Assembly: GCA_025175895.1 (NCBI GenBank)
Contig: CM046005.1
Span: 57,456,325 to 57,520,324 of the forward strand
DNA length: 64,000 nt
Direction of reading: 5' to 3'
Source: Wurfbainia villosa
Taxonomy: Eukaryota > Streptophyta > Magnoliopsida > Zingiberales > Zingiberaceae
The position numbers and the translations under genes are program-made. How positions within the stretch are numbered: position 1 is the stretch's first letter; every line of letters begins with the position of its first letter. Below are positions 1-10,775 of this stretch, one piece after another. The notes beneath the pieces are model-generated. The model was not told the DNA's origin, did no database searches, and saw only the letters and a list, made by a program, of their open reading frames with translations.

Positions 1-1
1 T

Positions 2-790
2 TCTTCAATTTACAAGCAAAAGCATGCTAGGGATTTCAATTCACTTGCAATTTATGAAAAACATGCTAATAGGAACAAGTATTTTTGCTTAGGAGCTAAG
101 AATGTCTACTTAGATAATAGGGAGAAATTTGGGACTAATGTCCCTAAAAATGTTTTACGTAGGGAATCTATCAAGAAAATAGGAGAACACCTAGGTTTCA
201 ATCCTAAATGGACTAGGCATATGCCTAGGAAGTCCAATGCCCAAGATTTAAATCAAAATTCTAAAATTGGGCAATTAGAAAAGGAAAATCAAGTCTTGAG
301 GTCAAGGCTTGAAAAACTTGAAAAGACCCTTAAGGTTATGCAAAATCAAATGCAAGGGTCAATTAGTCAAACTTCTAGGTCCAAAAGTCAAAGTCAACAC
401 CTATGACCTAAGAGTCAAAAGTCAACCAAGGGCAAGCAAGGTTTGGGTCACAAACCTAAGCCTAAGGTGACTTACCATAGTGTTCCATTTGATTATGGAA
501 CACAAACTAGGTCTAGGAAGACTAAGGTCAATAGGGAAGTCATCCCTAGAGTTGACCAAAGGGTGTGCCTAGTGGCTAGGGTTTCTAGGAAACCTAGGGT
601 GGCCACTAAGAAGGTTGCAAGGGGAGTTACCCCTAGAGTCAACCTAGGTAAGACCCAAATGACCAAGGCTAACAAGCCTAGGAGGGTCATTAGGAAGGTA
701 TCTAGGGAGGTTATCCCTAAGGAATACCTAATTAACCCTAGGAGCTCAAATCGGTTTTGGGTTCCTAAGAGCGTGATTGATTCATGCTAG
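2..790 (+). pseudogene. E1 gag, C-terminal part
   Basis: One reading frame runs from the window edge to the stop at 788-790, broken only by TGA at 404-406. It encodes the basic C-terminal half of a Gag protein. Visible parts are a conserved block ending in KWTRHMPR (about 206-232), a heptad-like coiled coil around LEKENQVLRSRLEKLEKTL, then a Lys/Arg-rich stretch with repeated P-R-V motifs, and a C-terminal NPRSSNRFWVPKS. The same order is found in E2 gag at 53041-53853, and the WVPK ending also closes Gag in families A and D. Gag forms the virus-like particle in the cytoplasm and packages element RNA. No pol frame follows. The start and zinc knuckles lie left of the window. Confidence 0.75.
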
Positions 791-2664
791 ATGAGTTTAG
801 GGTGTGCCAACCTTGATTGGATGGGTAGTTAACTCAACCATGGCAAAGGTGGCATTTTAGGTCATTTTCAAGGTTATAGTTACCTTGGGAATGTGGTTTG
901 ATTTTAATCCTAAAAGGATTTTAGGATGTGCTAATATTAATTATGAAGTTTGATAAAATGATCATTTTGGCACAATTTAGGTTTAGAGGTTAGTGTGCCA
1001 TTTTGGGTTTTTGGCACATTTGGGAGAAAAATAGAAATATGACAAAATATAATTAATTATATGAAATGGCAATTAATATTAGAATTTAGGTATTACTATA
1101 CCTATATATTTTATATGCCATGCTTTGTTTGTCATATAACATGCCATGACATCATGCTTATTTTTAATCATTCTATATGTCATGTACATGTTTAGGATTA
1201 AGGATTAAATGTCATGTGTTTTTAGATTTCATATTATGTCATGACATCATGATTATGAGCATGTGTTTATCTATATCATCTCTAATGCCATAATCATTCA
1301 TGCATTTAAGACAATTTGGTTGAAATTGAACTAAGGACTATGACATGACTTGAAGTCCCATTTATAAGGGAATCAAGTAGGGTTGCCTTAGAGAATGCAT
1401 GAAACCCTAGATTAGGGAGAACAAAACTCACATCTCATATCCAATTGACATGTATGTGTATTTATACACCCTAGATACATGTGAGATGCTAGGATATGAG
1501 TTGAGTTCAAGGTGCATAGTTTTTGCATCTAGATGAACTAAAACTCATCTTGTTTCAATTAGTGGATCATTGGGAGAGCATGTGTATAAGTCATGTACAT
1601 AGAGCCCAAGGAATATGATCCAAAATAAAGGTTTTGAAAACATTTTAAAATCATTTTGAAAAACCTTGGTGAAGTCTATCTTTTGATAGCAATCACCATT
1701 GATGAAGTCGATACAAAATAGGGCCAAAACATTGAAAATTTTAATGGTTTTGAGTTTTGTATCAAACTCACTATTTTATGGGTAAAATAATTTTCAAATA
1801 TTTTTCACCCATTGTGTGTGTCATAAGTATTATACGTATGAATTTTCACGATTTTTCGAATTACATATAATTATTTATGAATTTCCAAAATTCATTTCTG
1901 ATAGCTGAAAATCGAGATTTTGATTATCGATCAGCCTGTGTGGCAATGATCGATGTGTGTGTGTGTGATCGACATCGTCGAGTCATCAGTCTGATTTCGG
2001 GTTAACAAGGCTTGTTTAGCCCGTATTCAGCTATGGAAAAGGTTCCTAATCACTCCTAACCCTAGGATATGCTTTAGAAAGCATTATAAAGGGTGAAAAT
2101 CCATTGGATATGGATTAGGAGATGTGTTAGGTCAAAGTATCAAATTTAGGGTGAGTGAAAGTTCTATGTTGAACTTAGAACCTTAATTTTGATGGTTTAG
2201 AGTTCCTATTGGCTTAGGGGCTTCCCAAGGACATTATTGGTGCAATGGTCAAGGGGGAGCAAGCCTTTAGGGGGAGTTATCCATCTTGGGATGATGGATG
2301 TGTTTTTCTCCTTGGAGAGAAGTTATTGGGAGAGTATCATCAATTGGAAAATTGATGGGTTTTTGATACCCAATTTGGAAATTGGGAGAGATTATAGGAT
2401 TGTCTCTCTTGAGTGATATGGGACTTATCACTAGGACGATGGTAGGCATCCTAGATATTTTTAGATCAAGGGGGAGATTGTAAGATCTCATTGGGATATG
2501 AGACATTGACCTCCTTGGAGAGAAAACCTTTTTGATGTTAGTCAAAAAGGGGGAGAATGTTTGGGGGAGAACATTTGGAGAGTGTTTACCAATTTGGGAT
2601 AATTGGTAAGGGATTTGAGTTAGTGGTCTAACTCAAATGATTTGTTTGGTTTTTGTCAAACATC
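791..2664 (+). other. E1 3' noncoding region with repeated purine tracts
   Basis: No supportable ORF. The stretch aligns with 53854-55666 of E2. It includes a block (about 1470-1630: AACTCATATC-type text, then a conserved GGGAGAGCATGTG-like line) that also occurs after pol in D (44500-44720) and after gag in A. Around 1920-2000 there are short GATCGA/TCGATC palindromes. From 2251 on, purine tracts of the form AGGGGGAG recur (2251-2259, 2269-2276, 2469-2478, 2544-2557, 2562-2570) before the true tract at 2665. Multiple polypurine tracts ahead of the 3' LTR are a known Sirevirus hallmark. Confidence 0.7.
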
Positions 2665-2678
2665 AAAAAGGGGGAGAT
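2665..2678 (+). promoter_or_regulatory. E1 polypurine tract
   Basis: AAAAAGGGGGAGAT directly abuts the TG of the 3' LTR and would prime plus-strand DNA synthesis. The identical tract precedes the 3' LTRs of D (47733-47746) and E2 (55667-55680). Confidence 0.9.
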
Positions 2679-4151
2679 TGTTGGTGCAATCGGCCCAGGT
2701 CACGATTGACCAGGACTCGAGTTTGACTCGAGTGATGTTTTGATGTTTCGACAAAAACATATGACAATGTAATTGTCATGGGAAAGTCCAAGTGGAACAC
2801 TTGGCATTTGGTAAAGTCCAAGTCTTGAGTACTTGGCATGAAAAGTCCAAGTGGGACACTTGGCACATGAAAAGTCCAAGCATGGGTCTTGGCAATGTAA
2901 AAGTCCAACATGGGTTGGCAAGGAAAGTCCAAGTGGAACACTTGGTATTTGGGAAAGTCCAAGTCTTGAGTACTTGGCATGAGAAGTCCAAGCATGGGTC
3001 TTGGCATGGAAAGTCCAAGCATGGTCTTGGCATGAAAAGTCCAACATGGGTTGGCAAGGGAAAGTCCAAGCTTGAGTCTTGGCATTTGAGAAGTCCAAGG
3101 GTTTGATATTGGCAGCGTAAAGTCCAAGCGGGAGTCTTGGCAGCATAAGACCAATGGTTGGCGGCGTAAAGTCCAAGCGGAGTCTTGGTGGCGTAAGTCC
3201 AATGTGCCTTGGCGGTGTAGACACCGTTAGCATGACAATAGCCGAGGGAAGCACCTGGAGGCTAGCGCAATGGATGAACAAGTCATGGATGACTTGGAGG
3301 GATCCGAGAGGCGTGAGGCTGATGGAGGTGGCTAGAAGGCTTAGGTCTAGGCTAAGGGTGGTCTAGCAAGTATGGGCTTAAGAGCCCGACCGCATTCATT
3401 AGAGCATTGGAATCGATGTATACGGCAATGATCGGCGCCAAGGGCCGGGCAATGATCGCTAGTTCACCGCGAGCACAGATCGCCAGTGAGCCGATCGCTG
3501 GCCGATTACGCGACCGGGCGATTACGATCGGCTAATGTTAGCGCGATCGCTAAGAGTCCCGCTGGAACTTGTCAGCGTGGATTGAGCCGTTGTCTCACAA
3601 CTACAGTCGGCTGATCGGGGACTTATGGCCGATCGCTGGCGGAAAATCGGCGATGGAGGATAAAAGCAGCTGTTCGTGGAAGGCTCAAGAATCAGATTTT
3701 TGGGAGCTTTGGTGAGGCGATTTGAAGGTGATTTGCAAGTGCATTTCAGGGTCCTTCAAGCTCATCCAAGCAACCAACAAGCAAGCGCTCAAAACCCTAG
3801 TTTGTAAAGTGTTCTTTACATTTCCTTTGTATTTGCTTGTATTTCTTTAGATTATTGTTGTAATCTATTGTAAGAGGTTTCTCCACCTCCGACTTGTGTC
3901 GAGAAGGAGTATTTGTGATTAGTGAGTGCGTGTGCATCACTAGGGCTCTTTAGAGCTCGATCCGTGGAGTATGAACCGTTCGGTTCCGAACCACGTTATA
4001 TCTTTGTGTTCGTGATTGTTGTATTTCGTTATTGCTTTCATTTCTATATTCCGCTGCGCTAACAAAATTGTAGACACGATCATGATCGAATTCCATCGAC
4101 GTACGGGCACATCGCTATTCACCCCCCTCTAGCGGCGTCAAATCTCCAACA
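2679..4151 (+). repeat. E1 3' LTR
   Basis: The LTR is 1473 bp, begins TGTTGG and ends CCAACA, and directly follows the polypurine tract. Its homologue is the E2 5' LTR (50613-52108). U3 starts with CCAAG/CTTGG tandem repeats, then a palindrome array (about 3400-3660), then a weak TATA-like GATAAAAG near 3659. The U5 end carries TATTCACCCCCCTCTAGC, a motif also ending the A and D LTRs. E1 lacks the 100-bp duplicated LTR edge seen in E2. Confidence 0.88.
2776..3215 (+). repeat. U3 tandem repeats GTCCAAG...CTTGGC (E1 LTR)
   Basis: About a dozen variable units of roughly 25-45 bp, each opening with AAAGTCCAAG and closing with CTTGGCA, so each unit can fold back on itself (CCAAG with CTTGG). Long minus-strand ORFs here are artefacts of the repeat period. 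Related arrays lie in the D LTRs and the E2 LTR. Confidence 0.85.
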
Positions 4152-5421
4152 ACTCATAGGAGGAGTAATCGGTGTGAGGGCAGAGCATTTTGGTGCCGCA
4201 CTCTACCACTATAGACAGTGGTAGTTGGATTTGCGTGTCGTAGTCCTGCGTGTGTGGCACTCGACCACTCATGGGTAGTGACTGTCGGAGTGGCCAACAG
4301 CAAGGACCCCCATCGTGTAGCTTGCTCTTTATGCTTATATGCTACTCGATCATACTGCCCACTCGGCCACTCGAGAGTAGTGGTTGGTGTTGAGTTGGGA
4401 CAGTTGTCATGCTCGAGCCACCGAGGCCACACTGGGGTCGTGGTAGCTTTAGGGTGAGCCGACATGACCATGCATGCTGCATTGCCGTATCTGATGGCGC
4501 TTTGCATATTACCATATATATATACATATATGCATGTATATATATATATATATGGATGGTTGAGATTAATATATATATGGATACAGTCTATATATATATA
4601 TGATTATTGTGATGTTGCATTTGATTGTATTATGTTTGCTGCATTTGATTGTACATCATATTCATGCATGTTTCTTGCATATGTTAATACAGTTGTGTCG
4701 GATTTTGGTATGTGTTGGATAGACCATAGATACCTTGGCCTGTAGCATGAGTAGATTATGTATTGGTATTACTCTTCCTGTTATATATATGTTGGATATA
4801 TGTTCAAGTTGGATCAGAGTAGCGTAGCAGACTTCAGGTATGTCTGCATTTTATGTTATTCATTTCAGTTAGACGGTATATGCTTGTATTTATATACTAT
4901 GCTGATATACCTGTTGTACATCTAGATTATGTTGTCGAAATACATGTGATATTACATATATACATGTTTTCTATTACCTGCTGAGTTTTACTCACCACTC
5001 CCGCGGACCACGGTTTCGTCGCCAGTAATGGTGAGGCCGTGATGGACTTGGAGCACCGCTGGCTGGCATCATCTCATCTCAACTCCGAGAGTCCGGATTT
5101 TTGGTGTTCTCATTTGTATTCCGTTATGGATTTGTTTTATGTGATGATTGTAGTTGTGACTATTGATGTTGTACCCCTTTTCTTCCTTTCTGGTTTTATT
5201 ATGGTGTCCTGAGTCGGTGTTAGTCATACCGGTATGCATGTGTATTGTCGTTTGTGAGATTGTAGTATGTTTCTGCTGTGTCTTGTGTAGTTTTTGTTTT
5301 CATATTTGTTATATTGTTGTTATTGTGGGCCTACGTGCCTTGTATTAACCCGAAATATTGTCACGTACAGGGGAGGTACTGTCCGTTTGATTTTCGGCTC
5401 GGTATGCTCTCGGGGCGTGAC
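4152..5421. other. Unassigned repeat-like DNA, possible LTR fragment
   Basis: No coding sequence is supported. The last bases (CTCGGGGCGTGACA, ending 5421) resemble a plant Ty3/gypsy LTR end, and about 4976-5070 (CTGAGTTTTACTCACC and following) resembles the R/U5 part of such LTRs. There is no partner LTR or internal domain in the window, so this rests on general appearance only. It could equally be an unrelated repeat. Confidence 0.3.
4512..4602. repeat. AT-rich microsatellite
   Basis: Interrupted (TA)n runs at about 4512-4555 and 4570-4602 with CATATATGCATG between them. Low-complexity sequence with no coding value. Confidence 0.85.
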
Positions 5422-5423
5422 AA

Positions 5424-5696
5424 GGACACTCAAAGACAATGGTTATAATCTGTTGTAGTTTCAGTTGAAACACAACGGTAAAAAATCATTGTCTATAACC
5501 TAAAAAATCCATGGTAAATCGACACGTTGAGAAAGATATGTCGCTCAAAGACAACGGTTAACAACCATTGTCTATTCCGATTTTTCACCGTTGTCTTTAA
5601 GTGCCTTATTTTTCTCAATGCGTCGATTTACCATGGATTTTTTTGATGATAGACAATGGTTTTTCACCGTTGTCTTTTCGAATTTTAGTTGTAGTG
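5424..5696. mobile_element. Fold-back DNA element, CACTA-like right end
   Basis: Two arms of about 110 bp face each other. Each holds an ACAACGGT/ACCGTTGT motif, AATCCATGGTAAATCGAC on the left arm (about 5507-5524), and its complement GTCGATTTACCATGG on the right (about 5623-5637). The right end read on the minus strand is CACTACAACTAAAATTCG, which resembles a CACTA (En/Spm) terminus. The left end reads CACTCAAAGAC and matches less well, so the left boundary is uncertain. No transposase is present. Confidence 0.55.
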
Positions 5697-5768
5697 TAAG
5701 TTTAAGAGTCACATCACGGACTATGGGATTGGATACCATGGCGATTGGCTTTAGGCCAAGTGGGAGTA

Positions 5769-6522
5769 TGTTATGTTTGAGAGGTGTTATAAGGCAATCG
5801 CTTTATGACTATTTATTTGATAAATAAAAATTTACTATTTAAGTGCACATCTCATATATGTTTGTTTGGATCTTAAACTCATTTACTGAATGTCCGCAAT
5901 ACGATTCATAGCATGAGAGAATTTGTGATTGGATCACAACTAGTGAGTATCTCTACATGTATAATTATGAAGTATTGAAATATTCCATAATCGATGAATT
6001 GATGAGTTAGGACATCATCGATTTTGTGAGACTAGCACAGATTATACTCCTTGGTTTATCCAAGCAGCTGCTTCTCACTGGCTGGAGACATTGTGATGTC
6101 GAGAGTTAAACGTGGATGCTGATTATGGGTAACTAGTTCATTAGAGTGACTTGCTGTAAGACTTCACATGGTTCTCTACATTTAAGATATGTCAGTGAAG
6201 TTATTATTGCAACTCGAGTGCGAGTTTCCTTCGACTTGAGGTATTTGAGTCATCTTGGTCATGGAGACTTATACTTTGACATCTTAGTCGATACATCTCT
6301 ACTGCGGTGTGGGTAAGGGATGATTGAGTATAAGTTGAAGTGTCCGAAGATGATTGAATAGCCAATAAAGGATTCACCGCTCCTTGCGAGGAGATGTATA
6401 CCCTATGGTCACTTGTCGGATTGCTACTCAAACTCTTTGGTCAAAACATTGCATGTGAAGAGTATAGTACTCTTGGATACATGTCGAAGTAATTAAAATC
6501 CACTGGACGAGGAAGTATTACT
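5769..6522 (+). repeat. F-left LTR, first part
   Basis: Starts TGTTATG after the purine tract and is homologous to B LTR sequence (compare 55841-56600). It stops at the A1 insertion site. The last five bases TTACT (6518-6522) are the A1 target-site duplication. Confidence 0.8.
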
Positions 6523-7711
6523 TGTTGGGGATCGGTTGGCCGGCTAGAGGGGGGTGAATAGCCCTCTTACGTTGGATGTCGGATTTTGCTCGTCTACAAA
6601 GAGTTAGCGCAAACGGAATATGCAAATACAAATAAAGACAACACAAAAGATAGACAAGCAATACAAACACGAGATGTAACGTGGTTCACGGCTACGCCGC
6701 TAATCCACGGTCTGATTCGTCCAAGGTGAATCACTCATCCAAATCCACTAGATCTCTCCTTTGCACAAAGCTAGGTGGAGGTAACGTCTTTTATACAAGG
6801 ATCACTCTTCTACAATAAAATAGAGATTAGAACAAGTAGAAGAGTAGGAAAATGTGTATGACACTTTGGGAGAAGTTTAGAGCTCAAGCATTGGCCTCCC
6901 AAAGCTCCATCCCCTTCCTCTTTATATAGGAAGAGGGTTTCTTCCCGTTGACACAGGAGCAGTCGAATGATGCCCTCGATCAGTCGACTGGTCCTGTAGT
7001 TGTTGCCCAATAACGGCCGCTTTCCACGTTGGACTTCATCCAACGGTACTGGCATCAGTCGACTGATGCTCGATCAGTCGAGTGCTCAATGGAGTCGACT
7101 CCATTCTGTGCCCGTGCACAGTGCCATCGATCGCCTTCCTTAGCGATCGTATTGTATCGGCTATCGATCATTGCCGATCCATGGCAATGATCGCCAAGCA
7201 CTAAATTGGTCTTATACCAGTCGATCGAACCATCGACTTAGAGCAGTCGACTGCCATGACATGGCAGTCGACTGGTGTCGGGAAAACCCATCCGACACTT
7301 GGCCAAATGACCAAGTTTCACCTAAGAGCTACCCTTCCCGGGTTACAATCGCTCACTCTCATCCCTCGGAGTCCCTCGCCTTCTAAGTTCTCTTCGTTCG
7401 CGGCCACGTCCCTCGGCAGCATTAGGCGCATGGCTCTGCAATGCTCCTTCGCGTCGAAGTCTACTTCCTCCGGCTTCACTCCAAGCTTCTCGTCCGGGGT
7501 CCCTCGGATGCTCCAAGCGCACGGCTTCCGCAAAGCTATCCTTCACCGACTCAAGGCACGAGTCATGAGATGTGAAACTCGCCACGGCTCCATGTGCGAA
7601 TTACTAAGTCCTGCATGACTTCAACGCACATCTCAAATCAACATAACAAGCTAACTTAAACCCTTTGCCACACACATCAAAACCTTATCATGGCAAGAGA
7701 TTGCCCTAACA
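6523..7711 (-). repeat. A1 3' LTR (left)
   Basis: 1189 bp, TG...CA ends. Read on the minus strand it has a TATA-like CCTATATAAA at 6921-6930 with the palindrome array (about 7030-7290) upstream of it. It pairs with 10776-11988. Confidence 0.93.
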
Positions 7712-7725
7712 ATCTTCCCCTTTTT
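7712..7725 (-). promoter_or_regulatory. A1 polypurine tract
   Basis: AAAAAGGGGAAGAT on the minus strand abuts the 3' LTR. Further tracts (GGGGGAG type) lie at about 7826-7833, 7869-7876 and 7904-7912, the same multiple-tract pattern as in D and E. Confidence 0.88.
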
Positions 7726-8979
7726 GATGTGTGGCAATCCGTTTAAGTTAGGTAAAAACATTTGATATAAATTTTAAAGGAAAGAAAACATGTAAACATA
7801 AACATGATATAGCAACATGCAACTCCCCCTTAATCCATGAAACTCTCTCTACAAATTATCAATTTTCTCCCCCTATCATAATTTACTTAAACATAATCAA
7901 TTCTCCCCCTTTGACACCATCAAAAAGATTAACACTAAGTTATAAACTCATGGCATCAAGTCTAATAAAAGAAAAATACCAAAAATTAGTTTAAAAACTG
8001 AATTCGGCCATTACTGTTCTGATTGCCACCAATGAATTGTTCGGACTACCGATGACGCAGATAGAAAATTCTGATTTTCAAATCGAATTTCAGAAATGCG
8101 TTAAAAATTCCAGAAAATTCAAAAAATCATGAAATTTTGGGTAACATATTTCTTTTAAGTATATCTATTAGTGAAAAATAGTTTTTCATGAAAAGTCATT
8201 ATATTTTCACGTTTTTGCCAAAAATTCAAAAGCTTTAAAAATCACTATGTTTTTGATCATGAGAGTATCAAGTTTAACACCTAGTTTTGCATCCAATTGT
8301 TTCAAAACATGAATACATGTATTTTAAGGTAAGAAATTGTTTTGAAAACATATGAAATATCCAACCATGATCTTTGGGCAATATGTCTATGAATTAAACA
8401 TAAGCCTTCCCCATGATTGGTCTATTATTGCTATTTTGATACTTTAAATGACCATCTAAATGCCATAGGCATTAGTGGACATTTGTATCATCCTAACATC
8501 TCACCCATGCTAAGTTTTCAATCAAAGTAGCCTATGGTGAGTGTGAGATGCATCCTAGGGGGTATTTGTATGTACTTAACCATTAAATTCATGCAATTCT
8601 ATCAAGGTTAAGTATCATCCTAACAATCTTCATGATCATAAAGGCATATATCAATTAATTCTACATTGTGATCATGAACCTAATGTTTTCATCAATTAAA
8701 AAACATGCATTAGGTATTATATCATGATAATAAGCAAAGTATTATCTAAAGCATGATTCAACCCAATTTCTCATGATTATGTGCCAAATATCAAAATCAT
8801 AAATCATGATTGCAAATATACATAGCAATTACATTAATTATCATGATTTATGCATTATTATCTATTTATGGGAACGTTATCATCACCCAACACTATTTAA
8901 AAAATGTTGTCCCGTCATCCTAAGTCAACCAAAATATGATATAGGTCAATTGCATATGGTTGACTACCCTAGGGTTATC
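7726..8979 (-). other. A1 3' noncoding region
   Basis: No ORF. It aligns with 63090-64000 of A2. The segment about 8340-8560 carries the conserved post-coding block shared with D (44500-44720) and E. Confidence 0.7.
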
Positions 8980-10713
8980 CTAACCCTTAAGGATGGATTT
9001 TGGAACCCAAAATAAGTTCTTTCCTATTGGGTTCACTAAATACTCTTTGGGGATCCATTTCCTAGCTATTACTTTCTTCTTATCTTGTTCCCTAGCTATT
9101 AGGCATTTGTAGGCCTTTTCATTTTTCTTTTCTTTGTATCCTAGGCCTTTCTTATTGAAGCTAGCTCTTTGGCTCCCAATTATCATGTTAAGGGTGTTGG
9201 AGCCAATTGTAAATTTTTCTAGGGCTTTTGTCAAGTAATCTACCTTTTCCCTTAGAGCCCTATTTTCATCCATACATGCATCACTAACATTAAATGGCAT
9301 ATATTCATGTGAGCATGCATCATCATGGCAAGAAGAAATATTTTCATTTTGATTTAGGCATGCTTTTTCTAGTTTATTTTCTAAGTCCTTAATTTGTTCA
9401 AGCATGCATTTATTTTTCTTCTTTGCTCTAAACAAATCCCTAGTTAAACTAGAAACCATGGAAACTATTTTCTTGGGGGTTAGATTTGTTACCATAGTCT
9501 CCATGTCCTCTTCTTCTTCTTCGGATGAGGAGGATGTAGAGGCTCCCCCTTCACTTGAGCTCTCTCCTCTTGAGCTTGATCCTTCATTTTCGGAGGAAGA
9601 GCAATCCAAGTCATCAAAGGCCATTAAGGCCAAATTGGTCACAAAAGCATTCTCCTCTTCCGATGATGATGAGGAGGATGAGGAGGGGTCATCCCATGTC
9701 TTGGCCTTGAATGCTTTGGCCTTCCCCTTTTCCTTTGTCTTCTTCTCCTCTTTCTTCTTGCTCCCCTTCTTCTTCTTCTTTTCTTCCTTCTTTTTCTTCT
9801 CTTCCTTGCTCTTGTTTAGGAGAGGACAATTATCCCTTATATGCCCCTCTCCTTGGCAATTGTAGCATATGACCTTCCCCCTTGGTCTTCTATTCATATC
9901 ATTTGATTTATGAAAATGAAAACCTTTTAAAGCACGTCTTACCCTCCTTACCATATAGGCTTCTTCGGTGCTATCCATGGAGGAGGAGGAAGACGCTTCG
10001 TCATCGGAGGAGGAGGGGATCTCTATCTTCTTCTTCCCCTTATTTGCCAACAATGCTACTCCCCTTGAAGGTTGGATTCTAGGCTCTTCTTGTATTCCTT
10101 CAAGCCTAGATTCATGTAATTCCATAGTGGAGAAAAATTCATCTAGAGTACTTACCTCTAGATTCTTTGAAATGTAAAATGAGTCCACCATTGAACTCCA
10201 CTTGGATGATCGGGGGAAAGCATCTATGGCCTTCATTATCATATCGCGATTGGAGAGCCTTTCTCCTATACTTGTTAGTCCAATTAAAATTTCTTTGAAT
10301 CTAGAATGCAAAGAAGTTACCTTTTCTCCCTTTTCTAATTTAATGTTGGATAGTTGGGAGCGGAGGAGATCTATCCTTGCTAGCTTCGCCTCGGATGTGC
10401 CTTCATGAAGCTCAATTAGCTTCTCCCACATCTCCTTGGCACTTAGGCATTCTCCTATTCGGTTGATTTCTTGTTGGGGGAGCACATTGAAGAGATGATG
10501 CTTGGCTTTTGAATTTGCAAGGTGCTCTTCCCTTTGCCTTTTGGTCCACCTAGATTTCTCTATTGGCTTCCCCTATTCATCCCTAGGCAAAACGAAACCG
10601 GATTCCATTGTAATCATAATATCAAAATTCGTTTCGAAAAATACCTCCATTCGCTTCTTCCACCAAGCGAATTCTCCTTCAAACTTCGGAGGATGGATGT
10701 TGGAGCCGGCTAT
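8980..10713 (-). pseudogene. A1 gag (Ty1/copia Gag, CCHC)
   Basis: About 577 codons by comparison with A2. The expected start ATG is ATA here (10711-10713) and codon 47 is TAG (10573-10575); from 10485 the frame is open to the stop. The protein has an N-terminal copia Gag domain (WEKLIELHEG...AFPRSSKWSSMVDSFY), a Ser/Asp-rich stretch, one intact zinc knuckle CYNCQGEGHIRDNC, a Lys/Glu block, an acidic Ser-rich stretch, a coiled coil (LEQIKDLENKLEKA and LREKVDYLTKALEKF), and the C-terminal block GSQRASFNKKGLGYK then WVPKS. It would form particles and bind RNA. It is the only coding region of the element. The C-terminal block matches the end of D Gag, which suggests a D-like relative as helper. 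Confidence 0.9.
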
Positions 10714-10756
10714 TTTGAAAGTTGCTTGTTGTGGCGGTTAGTCCTCGACAAGCTTT

Positions 10757-10773
10757 CCTTGGCTCTGATACCA
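10757..10773 (-). promoter_or_regulatory. A1 primer-binding site (tRNA-iMet)
   Basis: TGGTATCAGAGCCAAGG on the minus strand, two bases inside the 5' LTR. It is complementary to the 3' end of plant initiator tRNA-Met, the usual copia primer. Confidence 0.93.
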
Positions 10774-10775
10774 CT

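Larger units (their letters stand above)
1..4151 (+). mobile_element. E1: gag-only LTR retrotransposon, 3' part
   Basis: The piece runs from the C-terminal part of gag through a 1.9 kb noncoding region and a polypurine tract to a complete 3' LTR. The second copy, E2 (50613-55840), has the same order and also lacks protease, integrase and reverse transcriptase between gag and the 3' LTR. This is the layout of a non-autonomous, gag-only element of the TR-GAG kind. The left half is outside the window, so the target-site duplication cannot be checked. Confidence 0.8.

Noticed and set aside
2776..3215. CRISPR-like spaced repeats
   Set aside because: Unit and spacer lengths vary, spacers are degenerate copies of each other, there are no cas genes, and the context is a plant LTR.
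2663..3281. Long overlapping minus-strand ORFs (up to 193 codons) with repeated Leu/Asp/Phe phrases
   Set aside because: They lie wholly in the CCAAG/CTTGG tandem array of the E1 LTR. The frames stay open because the repeat period avoids stops. The same happens at 38615-38913, 47827-48119 and 50606-51148.
7171..7618. ORFs in the A1 LTR (also 11282-11838 and 60285-60750)
   Set aside because: They sit in LTR U3/U5 sequence, overlap on both strands and are not kept in frame between LTR copies.
10757..10773. tRNA gene suggested by TGGTATCAGAGCC
   Set aside because: Only 12-17 bases match the tRNA 3' end, at the fixed place of a primer-binding site in every element. No cloverleaf surrounds it.
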